In this document: piece by piece, positions 51,556 through 63,400 of the stretch | Layout of the letters: each line of letters starts with the position of its first letter | Numbering within the stretch: position 1 is the stretch's first letter | From: Glebionis coronaria | Taxonomy: Eukaryota; Streptophyta; Magnoliopsida; Asterales; Asteraceae | Length of the DNA stretch: 64,000 bases | Reading direction: 5' to 3' | NCBI GenBank assembly: GCA_025667525.1 | Contig: CM046876.1 | Span: forward strand, 573,683,469-573,747,468 | The notes under the pieces: model-generated | The model's input: the letters and a program-made list of their open reading frames with translations, nothing else | Told to the model about the DNA's origin: nothing | Database searches by the model: none | Made by a program: the position numbers and the translations under genes

Positions 51556-52240
51556 TCAGACACATGGACGATTATGAGTCAAATTGGTTTGACTGAAATT
51601 GCTTTCAAAATTTTCAAAAAAATGAAAAAAAGTGGTTGTCGTCCTAATTTTTGTACGCATAAATCTTTGATTATTTTCTTTTGTGGGAAAAAGGGCAGAA
51701 AGGTGAATGAAGCTATAGATGTGTATATGGAGATGATTCAAGCTGATACGTGACAAAGAATTGCTTGAAATATATCTCAAGTGTTTATGTGAAGTTGATA
51801 ATGTGTTGGAAGCTACAAGATGTGTCAAAAACTTACGCTCACTCTGTTTTTCCACTCCATTGGCTAACTCGTAGTGTATAAGGGCTCTTTGTCGAGCAGG
51901 TAAGATAGACGAGGCTTTGTTAATGGCGGGTGAGGTTGGTGACAAAGACCAAAATACCCTTAATGGATACATTTATGTAAGCTTAATTCAAGGGCTATTA
52001 AGGAAAAGACGTTTGCGAGAAGCATCCAATAAAATAGAATCAATGAAAGAGGTGAGTATCTTCTCATGTCGTTCATGTTTACACATCACTAGTAGTTTAT
52101 TACTTCAAAGAACAACGAATTTCTTAAGCTTTAGAGGTTTTTGAGACAATGATAAGAGAAGGATGTGAACCCACAATCGTTTCATCTTTGATTCGTGGCT
52201 ATGTGAGCAATAGGAAGACTAATGTGAAACCTTAATTAGA
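51556..52240 (+). pseudogene. pentatricopeptide-repeat (PPR) protein fragment
   Basis: Three frames give consecutive PPR-like helices: TEIAFKIFKKMKKSGCRPNF and NEAIDVYMEMIQAD (51590-51750), then ALCRAGKIDEALLMAGEVGD and TLNGYIYVSLIQGLLRKRRL (51880-52015), then MIREGCEPTIVSSLIRGYV (52150-52205). PPR proteins bind organellar RNA. Stops (for example TGA at about 51751) and frame changes break it and no start is present. It begins within ten bases of the Harbinger element's right end. Confidence 0.75.
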
Positions 52241-52615
52241 ATGGAGGAGAAAGTGTGAAACCCTAATAGATGAAATAGATGAAATTAGGGGTTCTATAAA
52301 AAAAATAACTAGTGGAAATCATATGTGTATAGTGAGGTATATTCTGCCAAGTTGGCAAGCCCATGTGGCATGTCTTTTGGGTAGCAAGCCGGTAACCCAT
52401 CTCCATAGTAACATGGAGTTAATCTTTAACAATGTCTAGTACCCAAATAACCGAACCCGTATAGTTGGGTAACTTAGAAACACAAAATGAACGTTTGTTA
52501 CTTTAGGACAAATTTTTTAAAAAGTTTAGTAACATCTTTGTATATTAACCCTATCTTTTCTTATTAAACATGCAATTAATTTCATCAAAAAATATACTAT
52601 TAATAATATATTTTC
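52241..52615. other. intergenic, nothing recognised
   Basis: No gene or repeat supported between the PPR fragment and the next SINE. Confidence 0.55.
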
Positions 52616-52860
52616 TTGCCAATGAAGTCCAACTCAGTTGGATGGATACATCCGGTTATAATCTCCATGTGTGGAAGGTCAGGGGTTCGACTCCTGTCAT
52701 TCTCTATATGGGGTTTTTTCCCAAAATTGATAGCCGAGTTCGAATCCCAGCGCAATGCCTTGAAACTATTTAATGGAAAACTGGATGGGATGATATTCTC
52801 TTCGTGAGATGATTCGAACTCAGGGCGAGAGACTTAGTGCCTCGATGACACGCAAGACAC
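52616..52860 (+). mobile_element. tRNA-derived SINE sequences, one each way
   Basis: Plus strand: box A CCAACTCAGTTGGA (52629-52642) and box B GGGGTTCGACTCC (52682-52694), about 40 bp apart as in tRNAs. A further TTCGAATCCC lies at 52739-52748. Minus strand: box B-like GAGTTCGAATCATC (52808-52821, complement) with its tail towards lower coordinates, suggesting a second, truncated copy in the opposite direction. No clear target duplication. Confidence 0.6.
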
Positions 52861-52872
52861 TCCTTTGCGTAA

Positions 52873-53035
52873 AATATCATATATGATAATAGTGTTTCAT
52901 CATATATGATATTAGTGTTAGGTTATAAATCATTATTGAATCATATATGATATTGGTTTATATCATATATGATAAGTTATATCATATATGATACTAGTGT
53001 TATTATCATATATGATAGTTAGTATCATATATGAT
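52873..53035. repeat. dense cluster of the palindrome ATCATATATGAT
   Basis: Seven copies in about 165 bp (near 52876, 52902, 52938, 52962, 52983, 53008 and 53027), most extended to TATCATATATGATA. The same palindrome is scattered through 35690-37090. Confidence 0.85.
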
Positions 53036-53219
53036 AATTTTCGACAACGAAAAAAAACATGAAAAAACGAAGAAAAAAATATTGTCGAAAGTATATCATA
53101 TAACATATATGTAGAAAGATAATTAAATGGCCGTCGTAATGCTATATTTTTTCCGCATAACGATTAACGATTTAAGATATATTAATGTTTGAAAAAAAAT
53201 GGAGGAAATGACTTTTTGG

Positions 53220-53527
53220 GTGTGTTTATTGAAATGAACAGGAGCTGTGAGCAGGAGCAGCGAGGTAGCTGTGAGCAGGAGCAGTGAGCGGTAGATGTGA
53301 GCAGTATCTGTCATATCTCACCGCTCATTTGTCACCGCTTCTTAAAGGAAGCATTGAAAAATTAGCATTCTTAAAAAGTAGCTTCGCTCACCGCTCTTTT
53401 ACCAAACGACTAAAACAATCACAACGTTCACCACTCTTTTTGCCAAACAAGCATTAAAAATCAAAATGCTTTTTTTCACCGCTCATCACTACAAAAAGCT
53501 TCACTACCACTCCTTGCCAAACACAGC
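53220..53527. mobile_element. hAT-like MITE
   Basis: About 308 bp. Left end GTGTGTTTATTGAAATGAAC and the complement of the right end GCTGTGTTTGGCAAGGAGTG are imperfect inverted repeats of the kind found in plant hAT MITEs. The interior repeats GAGCGGTGA and its complement. TTTTGG occurs on both sides (53214-53219; 53528-53533) as a partial target duplication. Confidence 0.45.
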
Positions 53528-53844
53528 TTTTGGTTTAATATTATCAATTATATTAGGATGAAAATGAATGGTGAAGATTAATCTTGCTATCCAAATAAAT
53601 GAATCTAAAATTAATTCCTTCCCATATAAAGAAAAAAAAGACGCAAAATAATATCCATAGCTCTAATTGTGTATATCAAATTATCGATAGAATTCCCAAA
53701 TAAAATGCCTATTAGCCTAATATGAATATACTTAACTTATTGTGTAAGTAAAATTGTTTATAAAAAGAAAAAGAAAAATTGTCCAAACAACCCCTATCTG
53801 ATTCTTTCTCTAAAACAAACAAAGAGATCTTACAAAAAGTAGTT

Positions 53845-53973
53845 ATGGCTTCAGGTGAGAGTCTGATCGCATTACTAAACCGTATACAAAGAGCTTGTAT
53901 GGATCTTTGTGATCAGGGTTACTTATCATCTATTTTGGACGCTCTTCCTTCTGTTGCCGTCGTTGGGGGTCAG
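53845..53973 (+). CDS. first exon of a dynamin-related protein (DRP1-like), now part of a chimera
   Basis: ATG at 53845 opens exactly 43 codons to a GT donor after CAG (53971-53973). The protein begins [20 protein letters not shown] and ends [10 protein letters not shown]. This is the start of plant DRP1-type dynamins, where GGQ is normally followed by the P-loop residues SSGKSS in the next exon. Here the P-loop and the rest of the GTPase are absent. The next acceptor in phase belongs to the duplicated NAD-ME last exon. An upstream in-frame ATG (53779) would add 22 residues. Whether it is expressed cannot be judged; the donor site and frame are intact. Confidence 0.75.
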
Positions 53974-54193
53974 GTATAGTTTCTGTTGTGAAAAACTGAT
54001 TTATTATGTCATCGATGTTTTATTTGTTTATTATGTAGATACATTTTATAGGCCGAGTATTTGAGTTTATTACTATAACTTCTGCTATTTAAGTTGTATT
54101 TTGTTATATCGATTTTTTTTCGTGTTTCTTGTTTGAGTGAGCGAGTGAGTATCTGTTAGGTTGTTTATTTTTGTTGTTTTTGCGGAGACGACC

Positions 54194-54893
54194 GTGAGTT
54201 GAAATCGGTTATATTATAACCTGGTTTATTTATTTTGCAGGAGGAAATTATTTTGCACCCGGAGAATAATTTGCAGCAGCAAATTGATCTACAAAGAAAA
54301 GAGTCAAGTCAAGCCAAGTATAGTGATCTGCACGAAAGCAAGCCAAGCGTATGACGCTTGTATTGTTAAAAATTGTGATGCCAAACTAGTCTTGTTTACT
54401 TAAGTATGGTTTACTAGTAATATGCATCTCTCCTGTATCTTGATTCTTGACCTCCTTATCATGGAAGACATCATATTCTGGCATTATGCCCATAGAACTT
54501 TAGCAAAATGGGTGAGTCGGGTTAATGAAACGCGTTGGGACGGATTAAAAATACTTTTTTGTCTGATCTTCTGGTTCTTGTACTACATAAGTTGATAATT
54601 TAGCTTTTGAGAATCCTAAATACACCATTCAAGAACTCCATCAGCTGTAGAGAAACTACACACAAAATCAAAAAGACCTATCGACAAACGACATGTGTTT
54701 GCAACTTTGTATATTTAATTATGGATTATTGTCGATTGGGTTTGTCATGTCATCCGAGTATCTGACCAGTTGGTCTTGGTTTACACCTAATGGTCTCGGG
54801 ACATCGCTCAACAATGCTCGAAACCCTTCTATATCTTCAAATATCGGAATTTATGTCCACGCTTCAAGATCGGTTCGTTTGGTCTCTCTATGT
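54194..54893 (+). pseudogene. duplicated last exon and downstream region of NAD-ME
   Basis: Collinear with about 46910-47643: the end of intron 18 (TCGGTTATATTATAA), acceptor TTTTGCAG, the last exon (GAGGAAATT..TTGCAC..GAGAATAAT) and some 600 bp of 3' sequence. In the exon, internal deletions remove the codons after ENN and shift the frame into former 3' UTR, giving a new stop (TGA, 54352-54354). The acceptor at 54240/54241 and phase are preserved, so it could be spliced to the dynamin-like exon at 53845-53973 to encode an 80-residue chimera. The same-strand copy lies about 7.3 kb from the original. Confidence 0.85.
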
Positions 54894-55067
54894 TAAAAAT
54901 AATGTTTAAATACTAAACCAACTCTCAGGGACTGTTAGTGCACAAAAGGTAAGTTCAGGTATGACTATTGTAAATATTTTCTTGTGTTATTATTTGTGTT
55001 TATATGCAGGCACGTTTTGACAAGTTGAGAAAAGATAGAGGGGGCTAAGAGCTCAAGTTGAAGAAGC
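54894..55067. other. short spacer before copia F
   Basis: No gene; the last bases before the LTR (GAAGC, 55063-55067) would be the left target duplication of F. Confidence 0.5.
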
Positions 55068-55340
55068 TGTTAGGTTTAGTTATTGGATGCTATATAAGCT
55101 CATAGTTAGCTTATTATTTACACGCAGTTATCATATTATCTCTCTCTAAAAACTTGTAATCGTTCTAGTTCTCTTGTTGGTTAGATCAATCTGTTTTGAT
55201 CTTTTGCTTTGTTTCTTTTCTTTTGTAAGTACTATCACAAACCCAGGTGTTACATTTGAAGTAACAGCCTGAGGCAGTTAATAAAAGAATAAAAGGGGTG
55301 GTTGGTTGAATAGATCTTGATCTTTGTAATCTTTTCTACA
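55068..55340 (+). repeat. 5' LTR of copia F
   Basis: 273 bp, TGTTAGGTTTAG...CTTTTCTACA, with TATATAAG at 55091-55098. It is directly followed by TGGTATCAGAGCC, which fixes its end. Confidence 0.85.
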
Positions 55341-55353
55341 TGGTATCAGAGCC
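55341..55353 (+). other. primer binding site of copia F
   Basis: TGGTATCAGAGCC, exact match to the usual initiator tRNA-Met primer site of plant copia elements. Confidence 0.92.
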
Positions 55354-55943
55354 TGGTTGGCTGTGATACGAAGATCTTGATTGTTTTCAAAATTAGGGTT
55401 TTAAAAATTTTGGGGTTTTTTGTGAATTAAAGGGTTTCTGGTTATAATTTTTTGTGAATCGATTGATTCTTGGTGTTAATTGATCAGACTCTTGATCAAT
55501 TAGGTTTTCCCAAAAAATTAGGGTTTGTCAATTTTTGGGGCTTTTTGGGTATTTTTCTTATCTAAGTGGTTAATCAACATAATAGTTGGTTAATTGTGTT
55601 CTTTTATTGTTTTTGATTAAAAACCCTAAATTCAGAAGTTGGGGTTTGTTAATCTTGGTAAGTTTGATTTGGTATTTGTTATTTTTGTGTACTAATCCTG
55701 CAGGTTATTGTATTGGTATTTGTTTCCGCTGCTTTGGTTAAAGATCATCTTGATCTTGGTTATTTTGGTTGTTGTTGCGCGTGATAGTATTGTCTCACGC
55801 TCTCTCTTTTTATTTTTCATTGTTTAGTGGGATTAGGTGTCGAGGGGATTAGATAGTTGTTGGTTGTTGTGGTGATATAAGGTGGTTGTTTGTGTTAGTT
55901 TGTTTGTTGTGTTCTTGCTTTCCTTCTTGATTGGTTTTGTGTT

Positions 55944-56008
55944 ATGGCTCCTGAAAGGACAAGGGTAGTGAACAGGGAGGAGGATCAAACAATAATGATA
56001 TTGATATG
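55944..56008 (+). pseudogene. start of copia F gag
   Basis: ATGGCTCCTGAAA... at 55944. The frame needed to join the main gag (GGGSNNNDIDM then FDPLYLH) is offset by one base from this ATG, so one base has been lost in the first codons, probably in the A run at 55954-55956. It is then cut by the solo LTR. Confidence 0.65.
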
Positions 56009-59000
56009 TGTCACACTCCCAAAATATCAGAGTATAATGGCGACAAGGGAGTGGTGACGTCATGATTATCATACACGCATAGTCACAAAGAACGACCTCT
56101 AAATGGGACGTTCGGAAAATAGATCACTTGTAATTAATCAAATAAATTGTTTTAACAAAGTGCGGAAGCATAAACTGAATACGGTTACAAAACATAGTTT
56201 TCTTAAATGGTACAAATGATCGTTGTTTCAAAGAAATGACGGCAATGCATGAGACCTCATTTAGCATCTTCCTTCTTAATACCTGAGAAAAACATTGCTA
56301 AAGTGTCAACATAAAGTTGGTGAGTTCATAGGTTTAGTTAGTTTGAAATGTTTAATGAACCACAAGATTTTTCCCAAATGTGATGACAATATAACAGATA
56401 CAAAGTCATCCCAAAAGTATTTATTACAGTCTAAGCTCGTGACACCGAAGCGTTAACAACACCGGCAGTATAATCATATAAATGTAGCCCAAAACTAGAT
56501 GCCTAAACCCACGACATCCTATATCAGATTCAAATGAAACTGTGCCCGCTTGTCCCCTTGTTGGACAAGACAGACAGGGACGTCAATCCCGATAGATCTA
56601 TCCATAACATTCGCGCTTACACAAAGTAATTAACGGTTCACGATTCACGGGCCAAAGCAACTGGGTTTTTAGTGGGACTTAGACTAATATATAAACCAGT
56701 AAATGCACTTGTGTTCAAACGTTAAAATCAAGCAATGTCTCACCCCAAAAAGCAGTGAAAATAGTAAAGTACGGGGCTATAAACTCACCTCGTAAATTCA
56801 GCAAAGAGAACGAAGATAAAATAGCTCGAGAGTACGGTTACGCTAGCCGCGACCTAATTAATTATGAGAATCGAGTTACGATACGAATATTTGTACTATT
56901 AAATGACTCGACACCCTAGTTGTGCTTGACGAAACCATACGTTTATGAAAAATACGATTTACGGGAAAAGTACGATAATTAAAGTCGGTTTATTAACGGG
57001 TCGGGTTTTACGGGTCAAAACATAACTTAAATTTACCAAATTTCGTTTGGGCTTTAACCAAACTAACTTAAACATGTGAGGCCCAAATTGGGTCCAACAC
57101 ATTTACACCACAAACCGGCCCAAGGTCAATAGACCCGGCCCGGCCCACCTGGCGGATTAAACAAGAACGGGAGGAGTATGTATGTGTGTTTATCACACAC
57201 AACTTCCCATAACTGAGAGATAACTCTCTCTCCTCTCTCGATATTACCTCCACCGCCCCAAAACTCTCTCTCTCTCTAAACCTAGATCGGTTCAATCTCT
57301 TCTATGGTTATCATCTAATCAGTTGAGTTATAGAATCAAATATGGGTGGTCTGAGGTTCTTATATCGCGTGAGATGTGGGTTAATCCCCACATCAAACCG
57401 ATTGGTTTTATGATGTGTTCTCCCTTGCGGTTCGTGAATCCATTACAAAATCAAAGATAAGTTTATTTTCCTTGTTCCTTTTTAAAAAGATTAATTACTT
57501 TTTGATTTAATAATTATCAGTGGGTTTAATTTATTTGTATATACTTGTTATAAATCATATGATTCTCGGATTGAAAATAAACAAAATTAGGGTTTTGAAA
57601 TATTGGGGGTTTTCATCAAAATCGGTTTAAAACATAATTAATTGACGTTTTCATTCATAAAATCAAACTAATTTTAATATAAAATTCGATTCATAAAAAT
57701 TAGGGTTTCGGTCATTTGGGGGTTTTTGTATAACTCACTTTTAATTAAATTAATTAAGGGGTTTGGGTTTAGATTAGGTTTAATTAGCATTTTAATTAAT
57801 AAAAGTAAATCTAGGGTTTTATGAAAATTGGGGGTTTTTATATATTCGAATGTTACTCGTGTTTATATGATGTTTCTGAAATGTGGCAATGTTAATTAGA
57901 TGTTTAAAAAGGTTTTAAATAATTAGGGTTTTGATTTGAGTTGGGGTTTCTATATATTCGCGGCATGATTAAGGTTTTCAGTAAATTAAAACTTGATTAA
58001 GACATGTGGATTGGTTGGTAATAATGGTTAATAATTTTGGCAGTAAGAACTTTGGTTGGTTTGATGGGGTCTCGGTTTGGTTGATCATGGGTCTCGGTTT
58101 GGTTCTTGATTGGGTCTCGATTTGGTTGAACATGGGTCTCGGTTTGGTTCTTGATTGAGTCTCGGTTTGGTTGAACATGGGTCCCGGTTTGGTTCTAAGT
58201 TGGGTCTCGGTTTGGTTCTAAATTGGGTCTCGGTTTGGTTCTAAATCGAGTCTTGGTTTGGTCTCAATCGGGTCTCGGTTTGGTCTAAAATGGGTCTCGG
58301 TTTGGTTGACAGAAAGCAATAACATAAACATGTTTGTATTAAAAGTTTAACAATTTTTCAGTTTTTAGTATAAAAGCATAAGTCCATTACAATGACTAAC
58401 CATGGTTTCGTTTATTCGTAGGTTCGTACAAAACAAGCACATCTAGACTTCGAAAGAAAGACGAAAGGACAAAAGACTCACAATGGGGATGCTACGTTCG
58501 GTTTTGCAGGTTCGGACGGGATGAAGACTCTTGGTTGTGCAGGTTCGGACGGGGCGTGTGAGTTGGCTGGACCAAAACTTCTACCCAGGAGTTGTATTGT
58601 GAAGATTTGTGCAGATTTGTGATGTTTGTATTTTGGACTGTGATAACTTGTGATAACTTGTATTTGGACATTGGACATTACTTTGGATTTGTATATAAGC
58701 TTGTATAGTTAGTCTAGGGTTAGTGTAAATCTGGAAATGTTACCTTGTGATATACCCAAAAGGGGTAAACTAGGCAAATGTGCTGTCCTTTAGTGGGCAA
58801 TTAAACTATAAGGTTATATGGAATGTAGACATGTGACTGATTTTTGAGATCCTTGTATGACAAGCTTGGCAATAAAATTGAAGGTTTATATATTCAGTTA
58901 TATGTACACTTGCTGTGATAGTTATAAACTCGACTCGGGTTCACAATGTTTAGGTTTAGACGCGACTGGGAAATCCCGACACCAAAACCGTTTAGTATAC

Positions 59001-59273
59001 GATCCCAAAACAAAACAATTGTGCGAGACGTCACGAAAACTTAATAACTATAACAAATAAACGTACGGCAAAAACATAAGACGCTCACAACTTGTGTATT
59101 GCATTCAACTTAACAATCGCGAAACATTGAGATGTTACATATGCTCTCCCTAAAAAGGGCTTTGTCCGCAAAGCAAAATGATTAACACGTTCATGTCGAC
59201 AACTCGTCGATAAACAGTTAAAATACTCGTACTACATGAATAATTAAATGATGGAAATTTGACGAATGTCACA
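56009..59273 (-). mobile_element. solo LTR of a Ty3/gypsy-type element
   Basis: 3,265 bp with TG...CA ends (plus strand TGTCACACTCCC...GAATGTCACA), flanked by the identical 5-bp duplication ATATG (56004-56008 and 59274-59278). No coding region, PBS or internal domain is present, as expected after LTR-LTR recombination. The length suits chromovirus (Tekay/Del) LTRs. Orientation is inferred as minus from the general layout and is uncertain. It contains a CGGTTTGG minisatellite. Confidence 0.78.
58060..58310 (+). repeat. GGGTCTCGGTTTGGTT minisatellite in the solo LTR
   Basis: About ten units of 24-30 bp, each with (G/A)(G/A)GTCTCGGTTTGGTT followed by a variable CTAAATT or GATTG or GAACAT spacer. 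Confidence 0.85.
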
Positions 59274-60494
59274 ATATGTTTGATCCTCTTTACTTGCATA
59301 GTAGTGACACTAGTGGTGTCCCTTTAATTGGGTTTAAATTGGAAGGAACTGAAAATTATAAAATATGGAGAGCTGTTATTTCAAGAGCTATCCATACAAA
59401 AAATAAACTTGGTTTTATTGATGGAAATTTACCTAAACCTGAAGGGGCTGGTTTTTTGCAAGATCAATGGGAAAGATGTAATTCTGTTGTTTTAAACTGG
59501 ATTCTTGGTTGTGTTTCACAAGATGTTTATATGGGTCAAGTTTTTTCTGATGATGCCAAAACTGTTTGGGATGAATTAGAAGAAACTTATAGTAAGCAAG
59601 ATGGTTCTGTTATTTTTAATATGCATTATAAAATACATTCACTTACTCAATCTGGTTGTACTCTGTCTGAGTATTACCACAAGTTCAATGGCTTGTGGAG
59701 GCAATATGACTCTTTAGTTAATCTACCTGAGTGTGTTTGTGAGAATGCTTATTTGCTTAAACAACATAATCAATTGCTCAAGCTAATGCAGTTTCTTATG
59801 GGGTTAGATGATGTGTATGCTCCTATAAGGAGTATTATACTCACTACTGAACCTCTTCCTGATGTTAAGGGAGCCTTTGCTACTCTGTCAAGGGATGAAT
59901 CTCATAGAGGTTCACAATCCCAGAGTACATCAAAGGCTGGGAATACTGCTTTTGCTTCAAGACCTAACAATAGGTCTAATAATAACTGGAATACTAGTAA
60001 TAATCAGGCTAGAAAGCTTAATATGCCTAATTTGGTGTGTACTCATTGTAATATGAATGGTCATACTGTGGATAGGTGTTTTGAACTTGTTGGATATCCA
60101 CCTAATTTCAAAAAGAATAATGGTTCTAATAATAATTGGAATACTAATAATAAAGGTGCTAGTAATCATGTGACTCCAGGTTCAAAAGATCAATCTAATA
60201 GTTGTTCATCTAATTCTTTTACTGATGAACAATTTAAAAGATTGCTGGATTTAATTGGTGAAAAATCTGGAGGTAATGGCATTCCTGCAAATGTAGCAGG
60301 TATAAATTGTGCCTTTAGTTTTTGTACTTCAAGGTTTTTTTTATCATAATACTCATATTAAAACTTATAAGTTGTATGTGGGTTGGATCATTGATTCAAG
60401 AGCTAGTCAACATATGACTTATACTGTTATTAATATGTACAATGTGATTAATGTGTCTCATTTAAATATGACTGTTGGTCATCCAAATTTAAAT
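59274..60494 (+). pseudogene. copia F gag and start of protease
   Basis: Open for 357 codons from 59276 to 60349. Copia gag blocks: FKLEGTENYKIWRAVISRA, LGFIDGNLPKP, VWDELEETYSKQDGSVIFN, YYHKFNGLWRQYDSL and FLMGLDDVYAPIRS. A CX2CX4HX4C zinc knuckle (CTHCNMNGHTVDRC, about residue 256) lies in an Asn-rich tail. A shift near 60330-60345 leads to the protease frame WIIDSRASQHMTY, where the usual DSG is DSR. Since Gly of the DSG active site is replaced, the protease would be inactive even if joined. Coding ends at the junction with gypsy H at about 60494. Confidence 0.85.
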
Positions 60495-63400
60495 ACGGGA
60501 CCAATCCTCTCTATAATCTTGAAGGGTCCAATGTAACGAGGATTTAACTTTCCACGCTTTCCAAAGCGAATCACACCTTTCCAAGGTGAGACCTTCAACA
60601 TGACTTTGTCTCCAACTTCAAACTCAAGAGGTTTGCGTCGCATATCAGCATAACTCTTCTGTCGATCTCTTGCGGCTTGCATACGGCTCTTAATCTTAAA
60701 GATCTTCTCAGTAGTCTCGTGTATGATCTCAGGTCCAGTGAGTTGTGCTTCACCGACCTCTGCCCAACACACGGGTGAACGACACTTCCTACCATACAGT
60801 GCCTCGAACGGCGCTGCCTTAATGCTAGTGTGATAACTATTGTTGTATGAAAATTCCACCAGAGGTAGGTGTTTATCCCATTTATTTCCAAAGTCAATCA
60901 CACAAGCTCTCAGCATATCTTCTAAGGTTTGAATGGTCCGTTCACTTTGACCGTCGGTCTGGGGATGATACGCAGTGCTCATATCCAACTGCGTTCCCAA
61001 CGCCTTCTGCAGTGACTTCCAAAACTGCGAAGTAAATCGGCTGTCTCGGTCGGAGATTATAGACACAGGCACACCGTGCTTCGTGACTACTTCCTCCAAG
61101 TACGTCCTTGCTAACTTATCCATTCCATCAGTCTCCTTGATGGGTAGGAAATGAGCCGATTTGGTGAGTCGGTCGACGATTACCCAAATCGTGTCGAATC
61201 CAGCTGCGGTCTTTGGTAGCTTGGTAATGAAATCCATAGTGATCCTTTCCCACTTCCATTCTGGCAGTTCGGGTTGGACCAATAATCCTGATGGTTTCAT
61301 ATGTTCGGCTTTGACTTTGGCACAAGTCAAACACTTGCTAACGTATGTAGCAATGTCCGCCTTCATGTTCGGCCACCAATACAACATCTTCAGATCATGA
61401 TACATCTTATCAGATCCCGGATGTATGGAGTACTTTGACTTATGCGACTCATGCATAATCAAGGATCGTAGGTCGCCATGGCATGGTAACCAACTCCTAT
61501 TATCAAGGCATAACGTTCCATCCGAACGTGCTTCCAACTTCTTTATCATTCCTCCAACATCTTCATTCTTGAGAATTTCTTCCTCGACTGCTTCTTTCTG
61601 AGCCTTGAGAATTAAGGATGGAAGGTCTAAGTCAATGGTCATCACTAAAGCCTTCACCCTAAGAACTCTCTCCTTTCGACTCAAAGCGTCGGCCACGACA
61701 TTTGCCTTGCCTGGGTGATAACGGATCTCGCAATCATAATCACTGAGCAACTCTAGCCAACGTCGTTGTCTCATGTTGAGTTCCTTTTGGTTCAAAATAT
61801 GTTGTAGACTCTTATGGTCAGTGAATACAACACACTTAGTACCATAAAGGTAGTGTCTCCAAATCTTTAAGGCAAACACCACTGCTCCCAACTCTAGGTC
61901 ATGAGTTGTGTAGTTCTTCTCGTGCACTTTTAGTTGTCTTGATGCGTAAGCTATGACCTTAGTCCTTTGCATCAGTACTGCACCTAACCCTTTTATGGAT
62001 GCATCACAATACACCACAAAGTCTTCATTACCCTCAGGTAGGGCTAGTATCGGTGCTTCACACAACATCTGCTTCAACGTCTGGAATGCCAAATCTTGCT
62101 CCTCCTTCCACTCAAACTTCTTATCCTTTTGAGTCAATTCCGTCATTGGTTTAGCTATCTTAGAGAAACCTTCAATGAATCTCCTATAGTAACCAGCAAG
62201 ACCTAAGAATTGACGGATCTCTGTGGGTGTTGTTGGAGTCGCCCAATCCTTTACAGCCTCGATCTTAGCAGGATCAACGTGAATACCACTGCTGTCGATC
62301 ACATGCCCAAGAAATTGCACTGTGTTTATCCAAAACTCACATTTGGAAAACTTTGCATATAACTTCTCCTTCCTTAGCAGCTCTAATATGGTCTTCAAAT
62401 GTTCCTTGTGCTCTTCTTCATTACGAGAATAGATAAGGATGTCATCGATAAATACAATCACAAACTTGTCCAAGTATGGTTTGCAAACTCGGTTCATGAG
62501 ATCCATGAATACCGCAGGTGCGTTTGTCAAACCAAAAGGCATAACTTGGAACTCGTAGTGTCCGTACCGGGTTCTAAAAGCCGTTTTATGAACGTCTTCC
62601 TCTCTAACCCTTAGTTGATGATATCCTGACCTTAAGTCGATCTTCGAGTATATGCTAGATCCTTGCAATTGGTCGAAAAGATCGTCAATCCTCGGCAATG
62701 GGTAGCGGTTCTTTATCGTCAGCTTATTCAATTCTCGGTAATCGATACACATTCTAAAGGATCCATCTTTCTTTTTGACAAATAAGACCGGCGCTCCCCA
62801 AGGTGAGGAACTTGGTCTAATGAAACCTTTGTCAGAAAGTTCCTTTATCTGTTCAGCTAACTCTGTCATCTCGGCCGGTGCTAGACGGTATGGGGCTCTA
62901 GCAACAGGCGCGGCTCCTGGTGTAAGCTCGATGTGAAACTCCACTTGCCGTGCTGGTGGTAGTCCGGGTAAATCCTCTGGGAATACGTCCGGAAAGTCTC
63001 TAACGATCGGTACATCTTCCACCTTCTTCTCGCGATCTTCTTCTCCTTCCTTTTGTGTTACTTGAACCAAGAATACCGGACATCCCTTCTCAATGTATCT
63101 TTGGGTCCTGATACATGAGATGACTTCCAATCTTGATCCATTCTTCACACCACTTCTTTCGCCTTGTATGATGAGTACGTCGTTTCCATAAGGAACACGG
63201 ACACACTTCTCATGACATACAATCTCCGCGTGATGCTTCGACATCCAATCCATTCCAATGATGACGTCAAAACTTCCCAATTCTATAGGGAGTAGGTCGA
63301 TACTAAACGAACGACCTTGTAGCCTTACACTACATCCTTTCAGAATAACGTCGGTGGTTACTGACTTCCCATCGGCTAATTCTACATTATACTTAACGTC

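Larger units (their letters stand above)
55068..60494 (+). mobile_element. Ty1/copia element F, 5' part, interrupted by a solo LTR
   Basis: 5' LTR 55068-55340 is followed by a perfect initiator tRNA-Met primer site (55341-55353). Then come a leader of about 600 bp, a gag start at 55944, a 3.27-kb solo LTR inserted within the first gag codons (56009-59273), gag to 60349, and the start of the protease region (WIIDSRASQHMTY near 60390) to about 60494. There the sequence switches abruptly to gypsy H. The remainder of F is not in the window. Confidence 0.85.

Noticed and set aside
53845..54240. A complete dynamin gene
   Set aside because: No P-loop or further GTPase sequence follows within the next kilobases; only the first exon is present.
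57068..57295. 75-codon minus-strand frame in the solo LTR
   Set aside because: No domain, and sits across a CT-rich leader-like part of an LTR.
57580..57920. Telomere-like TTAGGGTTT motifs
   Set aside because: Only isolated copies (TTAGGGTTTTG, TTAGGGTTTCG) scattered in a long LTR; not a tandem telomeric array.
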